Notes: generated from the letters alone by a model not told the origin. 64,000 nucleotides of DNA from Notolepis coatsorum (GCA_963971535.1 OZ020598.1:103100924-103164923); one strand, 5' to 3'. Positions 49,670 to 60,534 are shown, numbered from the stretch's first letter. Numbers and translations: made by a program.

Positions 49670-49707
49670 CCGCAGCAACCCCGGTTCGAATCCGGGTCAC
49701 GGCACCA
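49670..49707 (-). promoter_or_regulatory. Gypsy primer-binding site, unusually long tRNA-His match (38 nt)
   Basis: The + strand reads as the 3' half of tRNA-His including CCA: CCGCAG (anticodon stem 3' side), CAACC, T-arm CCCGGTTCGAATCCGGG, acceptor TCACGGC, A, CCA. A typical site covers 10-18 nt; here the match runs to position 38 of the tRNA. One T-stem pair differs in a compensated way from the human gene as I remember it. Three bases (GTT) separate it from the LTR. Confidence 0.85.
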
Positions 49708-49710
49708 GTT

Positions 49711-50696
49711 TGTAGCGTGATCCAATCTGCATTGTGTCTGGTGTGAGGTGGACGTAGACTCGGACAACGGTACTCAATTGATGGTTGTTTTATTGGTGAT
49801 CTCCTGTTATTGAACCACAACAGCACACACAAAACATGGCGTGAGCTACCATCCTAGCCGGGCAGTCCACCTCTGCTCTCGTTCTCGGCAAACTCAAAGA
49901 GAGCGCGCGCGCACATTCAAAACAGCGCGCCATCCACAGTTACAACAATTGTTAGCTACTATTAAATACATGTAGCTCAGTACAAGTCAACTTCAGCAAA
50001 AACATATGAAATAATATGAAATGAAAGACAGTGTGTAAGCATTAATTAAACCGAAATACAAAAACAACGGTTCATACCTGTTATTGAACCACAACAGCAC
50101 ACACAAAACATGGCGTGAGCTACCATCCTAGCCGGGCAGTCCACCTGTTATTGCCAAACAGAATACGAGTTAGCCCACAACGGTACTATGGCTGTTTTAC
50201 ACAGGGCGAATTAATGTCATTACACAACAGGGTATTTCAGTACCAAAACCAAAACATAAATCAATTTTACAAGTTATACATAGCAATTAAATCCAATATT
50301 AGGTAACCGAAAGCGCGTACCTCTGCTCTCGTTCTCGGCAAACTCAAAGAGAGCGACCACTTCCGCCGGCGTCTCCCGTGCCGACAAACCGGCTAAACCA
50401 TTTTGTACATTGGTTGAAAGTATTTACAATACAACAAATACTCAACTGGAAAGATGACCTATCCTCTCTAAACCCATTATAAAAGACCAAAAGGGATTTC
50501 GTTTGGAGAATCAATAACTCAATATGAGAAAATTAATATAAACTAGTAACCAAGGCACCCCTCCAAAAACACTAGAGTGAGCTCGGTCCACTTTGTTCCT
50601 TCAAAGTAAGAGTGTTTCCGTCTTGGCCTACTTATTTAAGATGAACGATAACAGTTTCTGTCCATGATTCTAGCATAACAACTTCACTCTGCTACA
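49711..50696 (-). repeat. Gypsy 5' LTR
   Basis: Same ends and length as the 3' LTR; same internal ~75-bp direct repeat. Confidence 0.96.
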
Positions 50697-51920
50697 CAAG
50701 ACCTGCATCACCAAGTACTGGGATAACAATGAACTGTACCAGTGTCCAATGTGTAAAAATACTTTTGATAAGAGACCAGATATCTTTGTCAATATTGTCC
50801 TATCAGAGATGGCACCTCAGTTCAGGAAGTCCGTTCAAGAGAGCAGCCCAGACCAGCAACCTGCCAGACCAGGAGAGGTGATCTGTGACATCTGCACTGG
50901 GAAGAAGATCAAGGCCATGACGTCCTGCCTGGTGTGTCTGGCCTCCTACTGTGAGATCCGCTGGAGCCTCATCAGAGTGGCCTCCTTAAAAAAACACAAG
51001 CTGATCAACCCTGTGGAGAACCTGGAGGACAGGATGTGTAAGAAGCACGAGAGACCGCTGGAGCTGTTCTGTAGGACTGACCAGGCCTGCGTGTGTCAGT
51101 TCTGCACTGAGACGGACCACAAAACCCACAACACTGTCCCGCTAGAGAAAGAATACAGAGAGAGGAAGGATGAGATGAGGACACAAGAGGCAGATGTTCA
51201 TCAGATGATCCAGGAGCGTGAGCAGAAGATCCAACAGATCAAACACTCAGTGGACCTCAGCAAGACGAGGCAAAGAGAGAGATAGCAGACAGTGGGTCTC
51301 ATTCTCGAACGAAGTTACGACAAAATATTTCGTCTTAGCCAGATTTCGGCCTATTTAAGACATATTATGGCTGGGAGTGGGAGTCTTCAAATTCTCCTGA
51401 GATCTTATTTGAGAGCAGATCTAAGAGTGCTGAGGAGCACACTTAAATATGCTCTCAGCCCACGATCAAATCTCATGATTGATTGACTAATTTAAAATGT
51501 TATTATAACTTGACAGACTGTGTTCTCATAGTGATTCCTTCACGTCAACGCTACAGGCCTCCTTGGAATTAATTACTTAATCATAATTAAAATAAATATG
51601 AAAATATTTGTACGATAAGAAATTACGAATTTGATGTCGGAAAAATAAATAATATGGATTCATCTGATCACAGGGCAGCTGGATTAACCATATCTGAACC
51701 AGCTATTTTGGACAAATAATTACTCAGATATTCAAACACAATTATGCAATTATTGTGAAATGATTGAAAATAATAATAATGTAATGCCTTCTGTGGAATT
51801 TGTATTTCTTATTTGTTACACATCTGTTTTAATGATTAATTATATACATTTGAAAGAATGCAGGTCAACATGCAATGTATCCCATTGATTGGTATACAAT
51901 GGGACAGACCTTTGTTTGAT

Positions 51921-52290
51921 TGATTGATTGAAAACTTTTAACAGATTGCAGAATGGGTACAGTACAGCTCAATTACATAAGGGGATGCAGACCAGAGAAA
52001 GAATTTCGTCTTGTTTACATCAGGGTCCCCCATTTTCAATTCATCATAACATATATGACACACATGACACAGATAGACAGTACTGCTACATCTATACATT
52101 TATGACATACCAGATTTGCAAATACAGTACTGTTTGTGATACAAAAAGAGTCCATAAAAGAGATTACATTTGATGTAGAAACTGTTGGAGGAGGTTGGGT
52201 GGGGGATAGACTTACACTGTACAAGCAAAACTGTACATTGGAATATTGACAAAACCATACATGGTAATTTACTGTACATTGGATGGGGTT
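51921..52290 (-). repeat. LINE 3' UTR/tail copy at the end of duplication unit B
   Basis: (TTGATTGA)n, ACAGATTGCAGAATGGG, TACATCAGGGTCCCCCATT, ACAGTACTGTTTGTGATAC and the GGAGGAGGTTGGGTGGGGG block. Confidence 0.85.
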
Positions 52291-52579
52291 GATATAGCTA
52301 TAAACCTGCATTCCTTCGAATATATCATTAATCAATTAAACTTATATTGAAATACACTATATAGCATATACACCAACACTGAAATGACAGTGGATAAATA
52401 AATAAGAACTAAAGCTAATCGGTGGAAATAGAATGCATTAATATTCCATAACAAGTCTTGTGTGCGCCTACGAATGAACAGTAGCCTATAGGCTTATGAA
52501 ATAATAAGCCATACTGCGTTCATTCATTACGCCCGCTGTAGGCTATATATATTATGTCATTCATTCATTCATATACAGT

Positions 52580-52622
52580 ACTGCGCGCGCGCGCGCGTGT
52601 GTGTCTGTGTGTGCGCGCGCTG
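52580..52622. repeat. (CG)n/(TG)n alternating purine-pyrimidine tract
   Basis: CGCGCGCGCGCG, TGTGTGTCTGTGTGTG, CGCGCGC in a row, a Z-DNA-prone run. 52291-52579 is unassigned, and 52623-52868 is a leader-like stretch with TATAAGG at 52776. Confidence 0.85.
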
Positions 52623-52868
52623 CGGCAGGTGTGTACCGCAAGCTGTAAATGATGCCAATACATTAATCTCGGAGACGCTCTCTGATTGGCACTGACTGAT
52701 GCTAGGTTTCGTAATCACGCGGCTCGCAAAGCACTTCCGCCATTCCATTTCACACAGCTGCGTCACCAGTTGCCTTATAAGGAACTATGGAGGCGGTGTT
52801 TTGTATGCAAATGGATTTTTGTTACGGCGAATTGTGTACAATAATCAGCGAACGAACATTCTTTCAAA

Positions 52869-53621
52869 ATGTCCGGACGAGGAAGACGTTCTGGCCATCG
52901 GCAGCCATCACCATCCCCCGTCAGGGAAGCGCGTGGTGCGTGCATGCCCACGCTCAAACTACCTGAGTTCTGGGAGGCGGCTCCGGCTGCATGGTTTGCT
53001 ATTGTGGAGGCAAACTTCAACAAGAGCAACGTGGATGACGACGACGACCGGTACAACCACACGGTGGCAGTGTTGGGCAGCTCCACCGCAGCTCGAGTGG
53101 TAGGTTTTTTGTCTGATCCCCCGGCGACGAACAAATATGAGCGCTTCAAGACCCTACTGCTAGATACATTTGAACTGTCCGCTGCAGAGAGGGTGCGCCG
53201 CTTATTTGCTATGTCGCAATTGGGAGACGAGAGACCTTCTGCCCGCATGGAGAGGATGCTGAATCTGCTGGGGACAGAAGACCCCATGATCCTCTTTACG
53301 GAGCTGTTCATGCGCACGCTGCCGGCACAAGTGAGGATGGCACTGGCCAACACCGACATCGTGGGCCCCCGCGCCCTGGCCAGGGAGGCGGACCGTTTCG
53401 TTTTGGCCATGCCTCAGCGGTCCACCGACCTGCTCGCTCCCGCGACCACCCCGCCACCGGACCGTCGCAGGAGAGTGAGGGATGACGCCAGGCCTTCTGG
53501 TCAGCACGGTAACGCAGCGGGCCATTGCTTCTTCCATGCCACGTTTGGCGCCAAGGCCAGACGGTGCCGCTCACCCTGCACCTTCGGACCTACGGGAAAC
53601 GGCGGGGCCGGCGCTCAGTAG
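52869..53621 (+). CDS. gag: Gypsy-2 Gag
   Basis: 250 residues from ATG in CAAAATGTCC. Arg/Ser-rich start, then LKLPEFWEAAPAAWFAIVEA, VGFLSDPPATNKYERFKTLL, LDTFELSAAERVRRLFAMSQ and FMRTLPAQVRMALAN, a capsid-like fold seen in one gypsy branch. Near the C-terminus, HCFFHATFGAKARRCRSPC forms a Cys/His cluster in place of a CCHC knuckle, as I know from CsRn1-like elements. It overlaps pol by 97 nt in a -1 relation. Confidence 0.88.
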   Translation: MSGRGRRSGHRQPSPSPVREARGACMPTLKLPEFWEAAPAAWFAIVEANFNKSNVDDDDDRYNHTVAVLGSSTAARVVGFLSDPPATNKYERFKTLLLDTFELSAAERVRRLFAMSQLGDERPSARMERMLNLLGTEDPMILFTELFMRTLPAQVRMALANTDIVGPRALAREADRFVLAMPQRSTDLLAPATTPPPDRRRRVRDDARPSGQHGNAAGHCFFHATFGAKARRCRSPCTFGPTGNGGAGAQ

Positions 53622-55440
53622 TGGCCCTGAGCGCTGGCGTAACCAACAGGCTGCTCTTCATCCGAGACACCACCTCTGGTCGCAGTTTCCTTTGCGACAC
53701 GGGTGCCCAGTGGAGCATCATTCCGGCAGAGAGGTCGGATGTGGCAAAAGAAGAGCGCGGTCCGCAGTTGGCGGGTGCGGACGGCACGCCCATCCGCTCT
53801 TACGGCACAAGGGCGGTGGACGTATGCTTCGGAGGACAATGTTTTTCGTGGGATTTTGTCGTTGCGGCTGTCACATTCCCCCTCCTTGGCACGGATTTTC
53901 TGTGCGCCCACAACCTGCTAGTGGACTTTGCATGTACGCAGGGGGAGGCCATCTACGGCGGGTGGTCCAATACACTCGCCGAAAGTGACCGGTACCTTCG
54001 GCTGCTCGCTGAGTTCCCCGACCTGGGCAAGCCCACTTTTTCCGCGCCCACGGTGAAACACGGGGTGGAGCACCACATTGAGACCAGTGGGCCTCCCCTC
54101 TACGCCAGGGCCAGACGCCTCAACCCGGAGAAGCTGGCCGTCGCCAGGGCGGAGTTTGCGCACATGGAGCAGGTGGGCATCGTTCGGCGCTCGAACAGCC
54201 CCTGGGCGTCTCCCCTGCACATCGTCCCTAAGTCAGACGGTGGGTGGCGCCCATGTGGGGACTACCGCCGCCTCAACGACGCGTCCAAGCCTGACCGCTA
54301 CCCGGTCCCGCATGTCCAGGACTTTGCGGCGAACCTGGCAGGCAATCGCTTCTTCTCAAAAGTGGACCTGGTACGGGGGTACCATCAAGTGCCGGTGCAC
54401 CCCGAGGACGTCCCCAAGACGGCCATCGGCACGCCCTTTGGGCTTTTCGAGTTCTTGCGAATGCCGTTCGGCCTGAAGAACGCGGCGCAGACCTTCCAAC
54501 GCCTCATGCACTCGGTGCTCCGGGACCTGCCATTCCTCTTCGTCTACTTGGACGACATCCTCGTAGCGAGCGCCACTGAGGAGGAGCACCTGTCCCACCT
54601 CCGAACCCTGTTCTCACGGCTCAGCCAGCATGGGCTGATCATCAACCCGGCGAAGTGTGAGTTCGGGCGGGGCGCCATCGACTTCCTCGGGCACCGGGTC
54701 TCCGCAGAGGGGGTGACCCCCCTCCCCTCGAAGGTGGAAGCTGTCGCCGCATTTCCGCGCCCCCGCACAGTCAGCGAGCTCAAGGGGTTCATCGGGATGG
54801 TGACCTTTTATTATCGTTTCCTCCGCCACATCGCTCACATCCTGCGGCCTCTGTACGACGCCCAGAAGGGCAAGACGATGAAGCAGCCGGTGGACTGGAC
54901 GGCGGAGCGGGTCAAGGCTTTTCAAGACACCAAGGAGGCCCTGGCCCGTGCGGCCATGTTGGCCCACCCCTCGCCCTCGGCGCCCACCGCTCTCACCACG
55001 GACGCCTCTGATTTTGCTGTGGGAGCGGTGTACGAGCAGTGGGTTGGGGACGCCTGGCAGCCGCTTGCCTTCTTCAGCCGCCAGCTGTCGCCCAGGGAAC
55101 AGAGGTACAGCACGTTCGACAGGGAGCTCCTCGGGCTGTGGCTTGCTGTCAGGCACTTCCGTTTCTTGCTGGAGGGACGCGAGTTTACGGCCTACGTGGA
55201 CCATAAGCCGCTCACGCACGCCATGTCCAAGGCGGCGGAGCCGTGGTCCGACCGCCAGCAGCGCCAGCTCGCCTACGTGTCTGAGTTCACCACGGACATC
55301 CAGCACGTTGCTGGGAAGTCCAACCAGGTGGCGGATTGTCTCTACAGGGCGGTGGTCGGTGCGGTGCAGCTGGGTTTGGACTACATCAGCATGGCTGCGG
55401 ACCAGGCCGCCGATCCTGCCGTCCAAGCTCTCAAGTCGTC
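53525..55440 (+). CDS. pol: Gypsy-2 Pol: protease, RT, RNase H (integrase missing)
   Basis: Pol frame, -1 relative to gag; the true N-terminus would come by frameshifting in the overlap. Protease CDTGAQWSIIP at 57-67 and LLGTDFL near 128. RT: SPWASPLHIVPKSDGGWRPC, KVDLVRGYHQVPVHPEDV, FEFLRMPFGLKNAAQTFQRL, and catalytic YLDD at about 341-344. RNase H: LTTDASDFAVGAV (about 488-500), STFDRELLGLWLAVRHF, AYVDHKPLTHA, and ADCLYRA where most relatives have ADALSRA. After residue about 639 the frame runs 45 more codons through unrelated AT-rich sequence to 55579. A complete element would add about 500 residues of integrase. Confidence 0.92.
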
Positions 55441-55865
55441 TAAATGTTTAATGTTAAGTGATTTGGAGTGTCAAATTTCCCTCAGGATAATACATTTCTA
55501 TTCTATTCTATTATATTATATATCTTTGAAAAGTCTCCATTTATTCAACACTTCTGAATTCACTGACAAACTGAACTGAACTGACAAAAATAAGGTGCAT
55601 AAAAAGGCAAACAAAATTCCTCCACAGGCTACTCACCATCATTAGTAGAGCGGCAAGCAGCGTTTGGGGACAGAGTGAAATCTTCTTGAAACACTGCCCC
55701 TCCACTCATTCCTGAACTTTTTTGTTAAGTCCTTCTCAAATGCCAACTGAATTAAATTGGCCTTAGTTGCATCGATGAAGCATACTAAGGCGATGTTCTG
55801 TAAAGACGTTCTTGAAGGTAGAAAACTTCAGCTTCAGTAGTGTTGTTGTTGACATCAGTGCCCAC

Positions 55866-56180
55866 TAGGGCTGTCCCCGACTAAGGATTTGGATAGTCGA
55901 CTTTGATTGACCAAAAAAAAAATAATAATAATTTTACCAGGGTGGGCACAGCTGACTCTGTGGGCGGGCCCGGCCCCCTAATGCCCGCCCATGGCGCCGC
56001 GTCTGGGCTGGCGGCGACGCTATTGGTCGCGCAAGCCGGGGATTGGCAGAGGGGAGGGGGCAGGGGCTGACCTGGAAAGGGTATAAGAGGGTGTGGCACC
56101 TAGGGTGCACTCTCTTGAGGCATGGGGAAGTGGTAGCGATGACTCACGTGTATACTGCAACCTATGCACCTGTGTTGTAA
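55866..56180 (+). repeat. hAT-like end and LTR fragment related to 33006-33692
   Basis: 55866-55905 (TAGGGCTGTCCCCGACTAAG) looks like a hAT-type terminus. 55930-56176 shares GGTATAAGAGGGTGTGGCAC, TGAGGCATGGGGAAGTGGTA and GCACCTGTGTTGTAATAAAG with the solo LTR at 33.0-33.7 kb, but ends early at ATTACA. It might be the remains of an LTR of the second gypsy element; that is not proven. 56181-56625 has no gene. Confidence 0.6.
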
Positions 56181-56625
56181 TAAAGATTACAATGTATTGG
56201 TAACCTGTTTCAAATGACAATATATACATCTGTGATTATTATTGTACGGATCGGAATACGGGCGTGCGTGTGCGAGCATGCACAAAGATATTACAGTGAT
56301 ATGCTAGTGCTCCCGACTGGAGGAGAGAGAGAGAGAGCGTGCGTGCGTGTTTGTGTAGGCGCTATTGGAAACGTGGCTGCATTGACTGATCATATATTGA
56401 TTGATGGCAATGATGATAGTTGTACTGTACCTACTTAAATATTTGTACCTTGTGGTTTCGCCAAAGCTCTGACGTGCACAGTAGGCTATACTCAGTGTGT
56501 GGTTTCGCCAATGCGTGTACGCGTGTGTTTGTGTGTGACATTGTGATACCTCGGTACATGTTTGCAACATTTTTGGTATAGCGCCCCCCCTGGAGAAGAA
56601 TTCACTAGCCGCCACTGCTAGGTTG

Positions 56626-56970
56626 TTATAGGTGGTTGCTAGGGTGTTATAGGTGGTTGCTAGGGTGTTTCTAGGTGGTTGCTAGGGTGTTATAGGTGGT
56701 TGCTAGGGTGTTTCTAGGTGGTTGCTAGGGTGTTATAGGTGGTTGCTAGGGTGTTTTTAGGTGGTTGCTAGGGTGTTATAGGTGGTTTCTAGGGTGTTAT
56801 AGCTGGTTGCTAGGGTGTTTCTAGGTGGTTGCTAGGGTGTTATAAGTGGTTGCTAGGGTGTTTCTAGGCGGTTGCTAGGGTTTTATAGGTGGTTGCTAGG
56901 GTGTTATAGCTGGTTGCTAGGGTGTTTCTAGGTGGTTGCTAGGGTGTTATATGTGGTTGCTAGGGTGTCT
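56626..56970 (+). repeat. 21-22-bp minisatellite (GGTGGTTGCTAGGGTGTTAT)n
   Basis: About 16 units; GTTATAG and GTTTCTAG endings alternate in the middle of the array. Confidence 0.95.
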
Positions 56971-57055
56971 AATGTAAGTGGTATAGTTAAAGGGTATAGC
57001 TAACCCATTGTATAGAGGTCATGGCTAACATCCACCAATGAATGTAGAAGTCAGT

Positions 57056-57125
57056 ACTGAGTTGATTGACACCTCCCTTAAGTGTCATGCACATGCACAT
57101 GCACATGCAGGTGTCAATCAACTCA
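57056..57125. repeat. Perfect 20-bp hairpin with (CACATG)n loop
   Basis: TACTGAGTTGATTGACACCT pairs with AGGTGTCAATCAACTCAGTA; the loop holds CATGCACATGCACATGCACATG. Confidence 0.9.
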
Positions 57126-57154
57126 GTACACCTGCAAGCCTTAATTTATTCAAA

Positions 57155-57450
57155 TCCTGTGGTCAACATAGACCAATGAAAGAGGATATCCCTACTGAGT
57201 ACAATGGAACAACCCGCAAGTCCCTACGACAAACGGTTCAAAAGATACACAAAAGGGGAGGAGTCGAACCATGGGGGCGTGGTCAACATAGACCAATGAA
57301 AGAGGATATCCCTACTGAGTACAATGGCACAACCCGCAAGTCTCTACAACAAACGGTTCAAAAGATACAAATGGGGGCGTGGCCTAATGATCAATGGGGA
57401 GGAGCCGAACCATGGGGGCGTGGTCGACATAGACCAATGAAAGAGGATAT
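57155..57450 (+). repeat. Tandem ~120-140-bp repeats, three units
   Basis: AACATAGACCAATGAAAGAG starts near 57165 and 57284, and with GACATAG near 57425. Open on + for 176 codons (57038-57565), encoding repeated HRPMKED and TRKSLRQTVQKI; I see no sign this is a real gene. 57593-57720 holds a further ~42-bp repeat (TTGAATACTGAATGTTAATA). Confidence 0.75.
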
Positions 57451-57879
57451 GCTTACTGATCATGATTCTCTAGAACATTTCTGTATCTATTCAACAATTC
57501 GCTCAGAAGATCTCATTGTGCATTTTGAAACAGGACTGTTCAGACAGATCAGACTAAACAACACATAGACTGAAGCCTGTATTTCTCAAACAAGATGCCT
57601 AAGGTGAGTGTCCACAACGGCTAGCTAGCTGTTCTACTTGAATACTGAATGTTAATATTGAATCAGACACTATTGAATACTGAATGTTAATATTGAATCA
57701 GACAATATTGAATACTGAATGAAAAAAATACTTTTCTTTTAATACTTTTTTTTAAATTAAAAGCGAAGGTCCATTCGAAAAACCCTGACGAAGTTTGATT
57801 CCCAAAAACAGGCTTCGGGGACAGCCTTACCATACATATTATTTATATTATTCAAATGGAACTCAAACTTCCGCTGTGA

Positions 57880-57965
57880 TCTCACAGTATGATGTCATAA
57901 TAGAACATTCTAGAACATTTGTGATGGCACAGTATGATGTCATAATAGAACATTCTAGAACCACC
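57880..57965. repeat. ~45-bp direct repeat with inverted TTCTAGAA core
   Basis: CACAGTATGATGTCATAATA then GAACATTCTAGAAC occurs at 57883-57918 and 57926-57961. 57966-58670 is unassigned AT-rich DNA. Confidence 0.8.
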
Positions 57966-58671
57966 AACAGCCGGTGAGAGGGGCCATAGGAAGATGAGGA
58001 GGAGTAAGCGAAAAAAAAGTTCATCGGTCCCGGAGATATGCACCATTTCTAACATTGGTAACATAACATTTCAAATGCATAATTGAGTGACTCGCACCAC
58101 AATGTCCTTTCTAAAGGGTTATCGTTTGTTCCGTAGCTCGCTATTTCTCCAAATGCAATCTTACTGTTTACTTTCTGTAATATGGGACTCGAGCTAGTCA
58201 ACAAGCCCTCTAGAGGGGGAGACGGGCTACTATATTCATTTGTTTAATGGTACAGAACCAAAGGGAATGAATGAAGAAAACGTGTTATCCTGTTTCCTAT
58301 AATAAGTGACTTTTATTATTATGATTATATTATTATTATTATTATTTTTACGAATGGTGAAATGTTTCCCTCTTGTTTTTCCTTCTGTTTTTGTTGTTCT
58401 TTTGCAAATATTGCAATTGGCTTATTTAGTTTCTGGTCTATATTTGTATTTATTTTGAGTTTGTAACATATTACATTATAAAGTCCTTACTTTGGAGGTC
58501 AAAGTTGACTAGCAATCCCAGGCTCACCTCAATGATGTCACTTCCTGCCCACCTGGTATATAGCTCCCACCTTTAGAAGCTATCATTGCTAGCCTATTAA
58601 CACTGAAGAAGGAACACCTGTTCCAAAACATGTCTGTTCTATAGGCTGCCATTAAAACTTTTTAAATTGAG

Positions 58672-59395
58672 AGTGCTGGTCCGGCCGCCTAAATATTAAA
58701 GGCAACCAACTTGTGTCTAACCACGCCCAACTTGCGTCTCGCCACGCCCCCGCGGCGACGCGGCAGCAGCAGAGCGGAGCTCATTATATGCGAGTAACCG
58801 CCCCTTATTCAGTATCCAGAAATAGCTCAATTGGCAAGAGTGCATGGCTGTGGATCCTATGGCTTGTTGCTGGCGAGTTCGATTCCCTTCAATTTTATTT
58901 TATTTATTTTTTTTAACGTGCATTCGCATTCTTTCGCCGTTTCATTTCGCCGGTTAAGTTTAGGCATTGTTTCGGAGTTGGTTAAGGTTAGGCATTGTTT
59001 CGGAGTTGCTTAAGGTTAGAAGGGTTAAGTTTAGGCGCTGTTAAGGAGCTGGTTAAGGTTAGAGTTTGACTTAGAGAATGGCAATATTTTTTAACGTGCA
59101 TTCATTTCGCCGGTTAAGTTTAGGCATTGTTTCGGAGTTGGTTAAGGTTAGGCATTGTTTCGGAGTTGCTTAAGGTTAGAAGGGTTAAGTTTAGGCGCTG
59201 TTAAGGAGCTGGTTAAGGTTAGAGTTTGACTTAGAGAATGGCAATAGACAGCCTATTTCCGCGCTGCAGCGCGAGGCAATAGACAGCCTATTTCCGCGCT
59301 GCCGCTCTCTCGCGCTGCCGTGGTCACATGGGCGTATTGGCCAATCAGAGAAACGCTTTACACAAGTTGGTTGCCTAAAATATTCACGCGGTCCG
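58672..59395. mobile_element. Candidate DNA element with inverted ends and tRNA-like insert
   Basis: 58677-58713 (GGTCCGGCCGCCTAAATATT ... GGCAACCAACTTGTGT) pairs with 59357-59394 (ACACAAGTTGGTTGCC ... GGTCCGGCC is on the minus strand). Inside, 58825-58890 has A-box-like TAGCTCAATTGGCAAGAG and B-box-like GAGTTCGATTCCC, and 58941-59095 is repeated at 59107-59246 (GGTTAAGTTTAGGCATTGTT). The superfamily is unclear; no TSD checked. Confidence 0.5.
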
Positions 59396-60534
59396 GCCTC
59401 CTGCTTTCTTCCATATAATCCTCAGGATTTCAGCACCCAGTGTCATATATTGAGAGCGCGGTCTATCCTGACTTTCAGCACTAGTTAAAACAAATGCTTT
59501 TTAATACATGGAGATGTCATCATCACTTAAAACCCCAGCTTCTCAAATGTCAATGTCTCATTTGATTGCTTTTACTGATCGATTAGTATGCATTACCTTT
59601 TGACTTGGATGCGAGCAATATCCTCAGAGACGTCTTGCAGGTTTGAGTGACGAATGGCAAGTTCTGATGCATGTGCACCCATTGGTCAATCGTGGGGGGT
59701 CCTGTACAGCCCATCTTCGCAGATAGTTCATCCGCCCAATCATCCGATCAGCAGTAGAGTTGTCACGATACTCTGCAAAACAATAACAAATACACGTGTA
59801 GGCTGCGCAGCCGATTAGCAGTAGGCTAACGTGGACATTCCTCTGCCTAGACACAACAATCTGTAAAAAAGTTATGTCTGGAAATACGTTGGATTTGAAT
59901 CAAACAAGGAGTCATAAAATACTTCTGATTTAAATCAAACAAAGGGGTCATAATTGGACTTAACAACACACATTCACAATGTAACGTCCTCACGGTAATG
60001 TCCATAACAGTTGTAAAGAATACAAAAAATAAGACAGAATGACTAATTGTTGCTAATATGTCATCTTTATAAAAGTTAGCTTTGCTTAGGAAGTTTGGTT
60101 GACATTGCATTCCAGATGCATGTTTTATGACAACTTTTCCTGGAAAACGTTATGGACGTTACATTGGCTGTCCTGTCCCTTAATGCTATGTGTCCACTAA
60201 AAGCCTTTTTTTCAAGGCAGACCGCTTTGAAAAGCAAAAATATGCATGCCCAGAGCGTTTCCAGAGCATCTCGCGACTCCGCCACTTGCTCGATGTTGAT
60301 TGGTCGGTCGAAAAAAGTTACATTGATGAGCGGCGCTCCTCTCCAAAAGTTGAACTATTTTCAACTTTCGGCGCTGGGAACGCTCCGCCAAAAAACGCTT
60401 GCCGCCCGGGAGCGCTAAAGGCACTAGCATACTCGGAAAGTGACGCGCACACGGACACGCTGCGCACACGCTTCTGATTATACTCGTGTTTGGTGCCTGG
60501 AAGCGCTGCGCGACTCGGCCCGAGTGTTTATGGA
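59396..60534. other. Unassigned, probably an old transposon
   Basis: 60180-60510 is GC-rich with words such as AAAACGCTTGCCGCCCGGGA, in a style I associate with Harbinger-type termini, but there is no transposase or clear inverted end. Minus-strand frames at 59624-59854 and 60212-60607 are open but unrecognised. Confidence 0.25.

Larger units (their letters stand above)
41453..50696 (-). mobile_element. Ty3/gypsy retrotransposon, complete with LTRs, 9244 bp
   Basis: LTRs 41453-42438 and 49711-50696 (986 bp each), TSD CAAG at 41449-41452 and 50697-50700. Primer site next to the right LTR, purine tract next to the left one. Gag, protease, RT, RNase H and integrase lie in order on the minus strand (RT before IN marks gypsy). 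LTRs differ by a handful of bases by eye (GCGTTG/GCATTG, GAACTA/GAGCTA, CTTGCC/CGTGCC), so the insertion is young. Internally defective: an L2 fragment is inserted after protease and a ~50-nt deletion removes an RT block. No env-like frame is seen. Confidence 0.96.
41396..51285 (+). pseudogene. finTRIM-like pseudogene B, split by a complete gypsy element
   Basis: 41397-41452 carries the RING start from codon 12 or so (no ATG; the unit begins within the exon), and 50697-51285 carries the rest. The retroelement sits at the same base and with the same CAAG TSD as in copy A. The protein differs from copy A by few residues (INPVENL versus INHVENL, ERPLEL versus ERLLEL; the B versions look like the family consensus). 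Same early stop. Non-functional. Confidence 0.88.
39076..51968. repeat. Tandem segmental duplication containing the finTRIM pseudogene
   Basis: Unit A 39076-41396 and unit B 41397-51968 share finTRIM exon, LTR position, downstream DNA (40714-41344 equals 51286-51920) and the start of a LINE tail. The junction at about 41396 joins GGGTACAGTACAGCTC of the LINE tail to CTGTGCTCCATCTG of the RING exon with short homology (CAG(C/T)TC). Only a few substitutions separate the units outside the retroelement. Confidence 0.92.
52869..55440 (+). mobile_element. Second Ty3/gypsy element, truncated before integrase
   Basis: Gag and Pol frames (PR, RT, RNase H) are intact, but homology stops after QALKSS (55440), where AT-rich unrelated DNA begins. 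No integrase, purine tract or 3' LTR. No primer-binding site or 5' LTR was recognised upstream of 52869. The coding part is clearly GC-richer than its surroundings. 55441-55865 contains nothing I can identify. Confidence 0.88.

Noticed and set aside
53202-55426. Several long minus-strand frames opposite the second gypsy element
   Set aside because: Shadow frames of GC-rich gag/pol coding sequence; no domain recognised.
57038-57568. 176-codon open frame over tandem repeats
   Set aside because: Repeats of about 120-140 bp happen to stay open; no homology, no splice or start context worth calling.
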